Assembly: GCF_014195505.1 (NCBI RefSeq)
Contig: NZ_JACIBV010000001.1
Location: 2,356,001 to 2,420,000, forward strand
Direction: 5' to 3'
DNA from: Nonomuraea dietziae
GTDB taxonomy: Bacteria > Actinomycetota > Actinomycetes > Streptosporangiales > Streptosporangiaceae
DNA length: 64,000 nucleotides
The position numbers and the translations under genes were made by a program. Numbering within the stretch: the first letter of the stretch is position 1; each line of letters starts with the position of its first letter. Shown one piece after another: positions 58,751 to 64,000 of this stretch. The notes beneath the pieces were generated by a model. The model saw only the letters and a program-made list of their open reading frames with translations. It ran no database searches and was not told the DNA's origin.

Positions 58751-60730
58751 ATGACCGTATCTTGGCGGGCGGCGGCTCTGGCCCTCTTACTCGCCCTCAC
58801 CCCCGCAGTCCCGGCCCAGGCCGAAACCGCCGTCGCACCGCCCACCGGGTGCGGTTTCAAGAACCTCGGCACGATGCCGCTCACCGGTGCCACCACGGCG
58901 GGCACCGCGCTCGACGCGACCCACCCCGACGGCCCTCGCATCTACTCGGTGACCTCCAGCGCCTCGGGCCCCGCGATGCTCGGCATCAGGAAGGCGGGCG
59001 ACGGCAGTCTCATCGCCGAGCGCCCCCTCCCCCTCGCCCTCGGCTCATGGGCGGTGACCGTCGCCCCCGACCACGCCGTCTACGTCGGCAGCTACAACGC
59101 CACGGCCGGCGCGATGGGCCGGCTGTTCCGCTACGACCCCGCCGCCGACCAGGTCAGGGAGCTCGGCATGGCCGCGCAGGGCGAGTCGTTCGTGTGGACC
59201 GTCGCGGCCTCCCCCGACGGCAGGTCCGTCTACGCGGGAACCTCGCCCAACGGCAAGCTCGTCCGCTACGACACCGCGACGGGCCAGATCACCGACCTGG
59301 GCAGCCCGGTCCCCGGCGAGCAGTATCTCAGGGACCTGGCCGTCGCCGAGGACGGCACGGTCTACGCCGGCGTCGGCGCGCAGAACATGAAGGTCGCCGT
59401 CATCGGCCAGGACGGCACCACCCTGCGCGTCATCGACCCGCCCATCGAGGGCCACGGCTACGCCTACGACGTGGACGTCATCGGCCGCCACCTGCTCGTG
59501 AGGTTCTCGACCTCCACCAACACCAACCCGATGGGCGTCTACGACCTGGAGACCGGCGCCTGGAAGGACGTCGTGGAGGACGTCGACAGCCTCACCGTCG
59601 CCGGCGGCAGACACGGCCACCAGGTCCACCTCTTCCAGAACGAGGAGCTCGTCGCCTACGACCTGAAGTCGGGCCAGGTCGTCACCAGGACCGGGTTCAC
59701 CGACTACGGCGGCGGCGCGGCCAGGCCCCTCGGCTGGATCGGCAACACGCTGGTGGGCACCGGCTCCACCGGGCGGATCTGGCGCTACGACCGCAGGAGC
59801 GGCAAGGGCGAGCTGCTGGAGGGCACCCTCACGGGGCAGCCGGTCAGCGTCCGATCGATGGCCGTCGGCCCCGACGGCCGCGTCTACGGCGGCGGCTTCT
59901 TCACCGGCGGGCTGGCCGCCTACGACCCCCGCACCGGCCAGTCGCAGTTCTGGCCCAACGTCGGCCAGAGCGAGGGCATGGTCACCCACCAGGGCAAGCT
60001 CTACCTCGGCGTCTACCCGTGGGCCAGGATCTACGAGTGGACGGGCAGCGAGCCCAAGCTCCTGCTCAACCTCGCCGAGCACGAGCAGGACCGCCCCTTC
60101 GCGATGATCTCGGCAGGCGACTGGCTGGCGTTCGGCACCGTCCCGAAGGCGGGCACGGTCGGCGGCGCGCTCGGCCTGTACGACCCGGCCACCGGCAGGA
60201 GCGTCCTCAGGCGCAACCTCATCCCCGGCCACAGCATCATCGGACTGGCCTACCGCGACGGCGTCGTCTACGGCACGACCTCCGCCTTCGGCGGCATCAG
60301 CACCCCGCAGGACGACGCGGCCGTCGCCTTCGCCTACGACATCGCCACCGACTCGCTGAAGTGGCGGACCAAGCCCGTGGCGGGCGACCTGGCGCTCGGC
60401 TCGATCACCTTCGACGGCGAAGGCAGGCTGTGGGGCCTGTCCCCCGACGCCCTCTACGAGCTCGACCCCGCCACCGGCGCGACCCTGCGCTCGGTCAAGC
60501 ACCAGACCTACCCGTGGGCCACCGCCACCCAGGTCTGGCTCGACACCAACATCGAGCTCGGCTCCGACGGCAGGCTGTACGGCAAGGTGCAGGGCAAGGC
60601 CTACCGCATCGACAGGGCGACGATGGCGCTGACCCTCATCGCCCGCCCGATCTCGATCCTGCTCAAGGGGCCCGACGGGCACATGTACCTGTCGCGCTTC
60701 GAGAACTTCTACACCTACAGGATCTGCTGA
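58751..60730 (+). CDS. Secreted beta-propeller repeat protein
   Basis: A 659-aa exported protein. The signal peptide (residues ~1-24, AVPAQA) leads into a propeller of repeated strands such as VYVGSYN, LFRYDPAADQV, SVYAGTSPN and LVRYDTATGQI. YDPRTGQS and YDPATGRS recur later, and about seven or more units are visible. The pattern is that of PQQ/YVTN or lyase-like propellers, and no catalytic residues can be named. It is monocistronic by position, between a divergent phosphatase gene and a convergent flavin reductase gene. Confidence 0.8.
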   Translation: MTVSWRAAALALLLALTPAVPAQAETAVAPPTGCGFKNLGTMPLTGATTAGTALDATHPDGPRIYSVTSSASGPAMLGIRKAGDGSLIAERPLPLALGSWAVTVAPDHAVYVGSYNATAGAMGRLFRYDPAADQVRELGMAAQGESFVWTVAASPDGRSVYAGTSPNGKLVRYDTATGQITDLGSPVPGEQYLRDLAVAEDGTVYAGVGAQNMKVAVIGQDGTTLRVIDPPIEGHGYAYDVDVIGRHLLVRFSTSTNTNPMGVYDLETGAWKDVVEDVDSLTVAGGRHGHQVHLFQNEELVAYDLKSGQVVTRTGFTDYGGGAARPLGWIGNTLVGTGSTGRIWRYDRRSGKGELLEGTLTGQPVSVRSMAVGPDGRVYGGGFFTGGLAAYDPRTGQSQFWPNVGQSEGMVTHQGKLYLGVYPWARIYEWTGSEPKLLLNLAEHEQDRPFAMISAGDWLAFGTVPKAGTVGGALGLYDPATGRSVLRRNLIPGHSIIGLAYRDGVVYGTTSAFGGISTPQDDAAVAFAYDIATDSLKWRTKPVAGDLALGSITFDGEGRLWGLSPDALYELDPATGATLRSVKHQTYPWATATQVWLDTNIELGSDGRLYGKVQGKAYRIDRATMALTLIARPISILLKGPDGHMYLSRFENFYTYRIC

Positions 60731-60731
60731 G

Positions 60732-61199
60732 TCATCCCGCCACCCGCTCCAGGTAGCGCCCTGAGTGGAACACCAGCGGCTCGCCGCACGTGCGGTCGAA
60801 CTGCTCCACCGCGCCGACGAAGATCAGGTGGTCGCCGCCCTCGTGCACGGTCACCGTACGGCAGGCGAAGCTGGCCAGCGTGCCCTCCAGGACGGGCAGC
60901 CCGCCCGCCGCCGAGCTGGTCGCCACCCCCGCGAACTTGTCCTCCGCCGGGGTGGCGAACCGGCGCGACAGCTCGTCCTGGCCCGCGGCCAGCACGTTCA
61001 CCACGAACCTGCCCGCCCGCAGGAACAGGTCCGCACTGGGCGCCCGCCTCGACAGGCACCACAGCACCAGCGGCGGGTCGAGGGAGACGGAGGTGAAGGA
61101 GTTGACCGTCACCCCCGCCCTGCGCCCGTCCTCCAGGGCGGTGGTCACCACCGCCACCCCCGTGGCGTACATGCCGAGCGCCTCCCTCAGCGACCTCAT
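60732..61199 (-). CDS. Flavin reductase, HpaC/StyB-like
   Basis: A 155-aa NAD(P)H:flavin oxidoreductase. Family residues include GVAVVTTALEDGRRAGVTVNSFTSVSLDPPLVLW near the N-terminus and the FAGV and HLIFVGAVE regions. Such proteins supply reduced FAD to partner monooxygenases. It overlaps the monooxygenase gene in ATGA, so they are a two-component system. Confidence 0.9.
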   Translation of the reverse strand: MRSLREALGMYATGVAVVTTALEDGRRAGVTVNSFTSVSLDPPLVLWCLSRRAPSADLFLRAGRFVVNVLAAGQDELSRRFATPAEDKFAGVATSSAAGGLPVLEGTLASFACRTVTVHEGGDHLIFVGAVEQFDRTCGEPLVFHSGRYLERVAG

Positions 61200-62413
61200 G
61201 ACAGCGCCGCCAGGTAGGCGTGGGCCTTGGCCGGGTCCATGAACCACTCGGCGAAGTCGGAGGGGTCGTCGAAGCCGTTGACGAAGCGGGAGGCCACCTG
61301 CGGCAGAGCGCCAGCCGCGCCCAGCAGTTCGAGCACGTGCGGCGGCGGGGGCGCCAGCAGCGCGTTGGTCCAGGCGGTCGCGTGGCGGGCGCCCTGCCAG
61401 TAACGCTCGAAGGCGGCCGTCATCCACGCCGCGTCGAAGGGCCTGCCGCCGTGCTCCAGCACGCTGCCGAGGTAGGAGGCGGCGCACTTGGCCGCGTTGT
61501 TGGCGCCCTGCCCGGTGATCGGGTCGTTGAGCACCACCACGTCGGCCACGCCGAGCACCCGCGCGCCGGAGGGCAGGGTCGCCACGGGCCGCCGCACGAC
61601 GGGGGCGAAGCGGCCCGACAGCACGCCGAGGTCGTCGGTCAGCTCCACCTCCGCGCACCGCTCGGCCTCCCACGGCAGGAAGGTCTCCAGCACCCACCGG
61701 CTCCTGGCCAGGTGCTCGGCGGGGGTGCGCACGTCGGCCCAGCAGTCCATGGGCCCGCCTGGCACGCCCTCGAAGACCATGATCTCGCACGGCCCCGACA
61801 GGGTCAGCGCGGGGAAGACGAAGTACTCCCCGACCCCCGGGACGAGGTTGAAGCAGACCGCCGAATGATCGGGCCGCGGCGCGAGCCCGTGCACGTAGGT
61901 GAGCGCCAGCGCCCGCTGCGGCCTGTCGTACGGCGAGCGCGCCGCGTCACGCTCGAACAGCGAGGCGATCGCCCCCTTGCCCGCGGCCACCATCACCAGG
62001 TCGTACTGCGCGGCGTAGGTCTCCAGGTCGGCGACCGTCGCCTCATGCACGACGAGCTTGCCGCCCAGCCGCTCGAACTCGGCCATCCACGCGGGAATCT
62101 TGACCCGCTGGTCGACCGAGCGCGCCGCCACGTCCAGCCTGGCGGCCCAGTCGATCACGGGACCCTCCGGGCCCGGCACGGTGAAGGAGATGCCCTCGAT
62201 CGGCGGGCAGGACCCGGCCCACAGGTCGAGGCCGAGCTCGCGCTCATGGCCGAGGGCGGTTCCGAACATGGCCTGGCTGGAGGTCACCCGCCCGTCGCGG
62301 ATCTCCTCCGGTGAGCGATCGGTGACGACGGTGACGTCGTAGCCGTTCTTCAGCAGTCCGACGGCCAGGTGGAGGCCGGCCTGCCCGGCGCCGACGATCA
62401 GGATTCCGCGCAT
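61196..62413 (-). CDS. Styrene/indole monooxygenase-type flavoprotein (StyA-like)
   Basis: A 405-aa single-component FAD-binding oxygenase of the StyA (group E) class. The N-terminal dinucleotide motif is ILIVGAGQAGLHLAVGLL and a second FAD contact is VADVVVLNDPITGQGANNAAKCA. With the flavin reductase it would epoxidise styrene-like or indole-like olefins. No styrene oxide isomerase or aldehyde dehydrogenase is adjacent, so indole or another metabolite is as likely as styrene. GAAGGGAAG precedes the ATG. Confidence 0.88.
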   Translation of the reverse strand: MRGILIVGAGQAGLHLAVGLLKNGYDVTVVTDRSPEEIRDGRVTSSQAMFGTALGHERELGLDLWAGSCPPIEGISFTVPGPEGPVIDWAARLDVAARSVDQRVKIPAWMAEFERLGGKLVVHEATVADLETYAAQYDLVMVAAGKGAIASLFERDAARSPYDRPQRALALTYVHGLAPRPDHSAVCFNLVPGVGEYFVFPALTLSGPCEIMVFEGVPGGPMDCWADVRTPAEHLARSRWVLETFLPWEAERCAEVELTDDLGVLSGRFAPVVRRPVATLPSGARVLGVADVVVLNDPITGQGANNAAKCAASYLGSVLEHGGRPFDAAWMTAAFERYWQGARHATAWTNALLAPPPPHVLELLGAAGALPQVASRFVNGFDDPSDFAEWFMDPAKAHAYLAALS

Positions 62414-62509
62414 GGTGAGGCTTCCCTTCGGGGGATGGATTGGGATGAGGTGGATCGGTCAGGCGCCTGGTGAAACCGTACGGGTGAGGGGCAGGCTCGG
62501 GCCATCCGC

Positions 62510-63517
62510 TCAGCGCGGATCCCGTCCGCCTGGCGCACGATCTCCGCGCAACGTGGCCGACGGCGGCTGCCCGAAGCGCTGCCGGTAGGCCGCGGCGAAT
62601 CTCCCCTGATGGGTGAAGCCCCAGCCGGCGGCCACCGCCGTGACTGTACGGCGCGCGGGGTCACAGGCGAGCAGTTCCTCGTGCACTCTGACCAGCCGCA
62701 CCTCTCGCAGGTACGACATGGGGGTGTGGCCGAGGTGGCGGCGGAAGCCTTCCTGCAGCGAACGCCCGCTGACGGCCACGGCGCGCGCCACCTGCTCGGT
62801 CGTCAGCGGCTCGTGGGCGTGCTCCCTGATGAACTGCGCCGCCCTTCCCACCACCTTGGGCAGCGCGGGCGGGCAGGGGGCGAGCAGCCGTTCCCTGTAG
62901 GTGGAGGGCTGCATGGTCAGCAGCGAGGTGAGCATGGCGCTCTCGAGATGCGCGACGGCCAGCGGCTGGGCGGCCAGGCCGTCGTCGTGCTCGGCCTCGG
63001 CGACGATCAGGTCCACCATGCCGCGCCAGGCCCGCGCCCAGCCCGCCGTCAGGTCGAGGCCGAGGTCGAAGACGAGCGGCCGGTCCATCGGCGCGCCGAG
63101 CAGCTGCTCCAGCGCCTTCTCCACCGCGGCCCGCTCGAACTTGACGATGAGCTGCGGGCAGCCCGCCGCCCACCGCATGTCCAGGTACTCCGTCGGCGAG
63201 GGCAGCGAGGCCAGCGCGGGCGTGGAGACGATCTCCTGGCCGCCGCAGCGGATGAGGCTGCGGCCCGCGAGCGGGATCTGGACCAGGAAGAACGACTCCA
63301 GCTCGCCCGGCTCGATCCGCACGTCCGCGGCGTAGTCGAGGTAGCTGATCCGCACCGCGCCCAGCTGCGCCGAGTTGAACCTGGCGTTCAGCAGGGCCAA
63401 GTCGCCCGTCAGGTCGAGGCGATGCGGGCAGAACACCCGCGCCACCTGCTCGCGTACCTCGTCCAGGTCGGCGCTGGCGAACAGCGGCCTGTTTCCCAGC
63501 AGGACCTTCTCCCGCAT
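62510..63517 (-). CDS. AraC-family transcriptional activator
   Basis: A 335-aa regulator. Residues ~20-200 form an AraC-like ligand-binding domain and residues ~225-325 a double HTH (VARAVAVSGRSLQEGFRRHLGHTPMSYLREVRL, then VAAGWGFTHQGRFAAAYRQRFGQPP). It lies upstream of and co-oriented with the monooxygenase genes, 96 nt from them, and is their likely activator. GGGAG lies eight bases before its ATG. Confidence 0.9.
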   Translation of the reverse strand: MREKVLLGNRPLFASADLDEVREQVARVFCPHRLDLTGDLALLNARFNSAQLGAVRISYLDYAADVRIEPGELESFFLVQIPLAGRSLIRCGGQEIVSTPALASLPSPTEYLDMRWAAGCPQLIVKFERAAVEKALEQLLGAPMDRPLVFDLGLDLTAGWARAWRGMVDLIVAEAEHDDGLAAQPLAVAHLESAMLTSLLTMQPSTYRERLLAPCPPALPKVVGRAAQFIREHAHEPLTTEQVARAVAVSGRSLQEGFRRHLGHTPMSYLREVRLVRVHEELLACDPARRTVTAVAAGWGFTHQGRFAAAYRQRFGQPPSATLRGDRAPGGRDPR

Positions 63518-63626
63518 CTGTGACGCTCCCGCGCTCCGGTACCGGTGTCGCGGCGATCATGACGGCAGGCGCGGGAGGTGGTCCACGTACTTGTGCACAC
63601 AGGCGGACGCCTTTACAAAGTAAGAC

Positions 63627-64000
63627 TCACCCCTGCAGAACCTTGGCGAGGGCCTCGGTGATGTCGCTCGCGCGGGCGGGGTCGTCCATGAGCATCGACT
63701 GGCGGACCCAGACGACGCTCTCCGAGGCCGCCCGCGTGGCGGGGCACGGCTCGGCGCGGGCGCCCGCCTCGGTGAGGGCGCTCATCGTGCCGAGGGGCGG
63801 GTAGCCGGAGTCGAGCGGGACGCCCTCCGCGGCCATGGCCGACAGCAGGAACGACCTGTCGATCGGGGTGTCGAAGCGGAGCATCAGCAGGTGGCGGGAG
63901 TCACGGGTGGTGCCCGGCGGCTGCGGGACCAGGCCGACCGGCAGGCCGGCCGCCGCCAGTTCGCGCTCCAGCGCGGCGCAGAAGGCCTCGCGCCGGTCGA
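63627..64000 (-). CDS. DegT/DnrJ/EryC1/StrS-family aminotransferase, C-terminal part (partial)
   Basis: The last ~123 residues of a PLP-dependent sugar-aminotransferase-type protein whose start lies beyond the window. Family-like features are RHLLMLRFD, a GVPLDSGYPPLGTM segment and a final WVRQSMLMDDPARASDITEALAKVL. The active-site lysine would be outside. Assignment rests only on this C-terminus. It is transcribed toward the AraC gene, 109 bp upstream of it. Confidence 0.6.
   Translation of the reverse strand, partial: DRREAFCAALERELAAAGLPVGLVPQPPGTTRDSRHLLMLRFDTPIDRSFLLSAMAAEGVPLDSGYPPLGTMSALTEAGARAEPCPATRAASESVVWVRQSMLMDDPARASDITEALAKVLQG

Noticed and set aside
60732..64000. Start of a secondary-metabolite gene cluster
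   Set aside because: A monooxygenase, a regulator and a partial DegT-type aminotransferase are suggestive, but no synthase or tailoring set is visible before the window ends.

Overview
The window is high-GC actinobacterial chromosome. GTG, ATG and TTG starts, chains of 4-bp ATGA/GTGA gene overlaps, many probable leaderless promoters (a TANNNT box 6-8 nt before the start codon), an AroC-AroK-AroB-AroQ operon and OxyR-AhpC-AhpD fit a Streptosporangiales-like organism (Nonomuraea or Streptosporangium relatives; inference). I saw no rRNA or tRNA gene, CRISPR array, phage or integrase. The only intact mobile element is one IS481-family insertion.

Layout. 1-1.7 kb: DUF202 and DUF3500 proteins and a small lipoprotein. 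1.7-8.5 kb: one leftward operon, livF-livG-acyl-CoA ligase-livH-livM-livK. 8.6-11.6 kb: a UBP zinc-finger gene converging on a Na+/H+ antiporter, with an IS481 element inserted between their stop codons. 11.7-19.8 kb: a disordered Q/Y-rich protein, a DinG helicase, a MOSC protein and a 1,232-aa AAA regulator. 19.8-23.7 kb: an accessory island with two HxlR/imine-reductase-like modules, one frameshifted, flanked by related degenerate repeats. 23.7-26.2 kb: FMN reductase plus a DrrAB-like exporter behind a strong palindrome. 26.2-30.8 kb: the shikimate operon with a GDSL hydrolase, then a prepilin peptidase.

31-36.9 kb: an SseB-like protein, a deletion scar joining fragments of a VOC gene and a LysR gene, NAD kinase, an RpiB-family protein, a ring-opening amidohydrolase/carbamate kinase pair, an alpha/beta hydrolase and a TetR regulator. 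36.9-39.1 kb: the peroxide-defence cluster. 39.2-43.6 kb: a racemase-family protein, an aminotransferase, a TAP-like hydrolase and a DUF418-like membrane protein. 43.7-45.8 kb: a membrane protein with RCK-like Rossmann domains and a RyR domain, overlapping a SLOG-like gene. This is the most unusual system here. 45.8-49.8 kb: a nitrilase-family amidase, two uncharacterised genes, and an ECF sigma factor with a 613-aa membrane partner whose outer part is internally duplicated.

49.8-53.1 kb: a fused acyl-CoA carboxyltransferase, a CoA-transferase and a small P-loop kinase. 53.1-57.8 kb: a GH51 arabinofuranosidase with its sugar ABC transporter, behind three copies of a LacI-type operator element. 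57.8-64 kb: a histidine phosphatase, a secreted beta-propeller, a two-component styrene/indole-type monooxygenase with its AraC regulator, and the end of a DegT-family aminotransferase running off the window.
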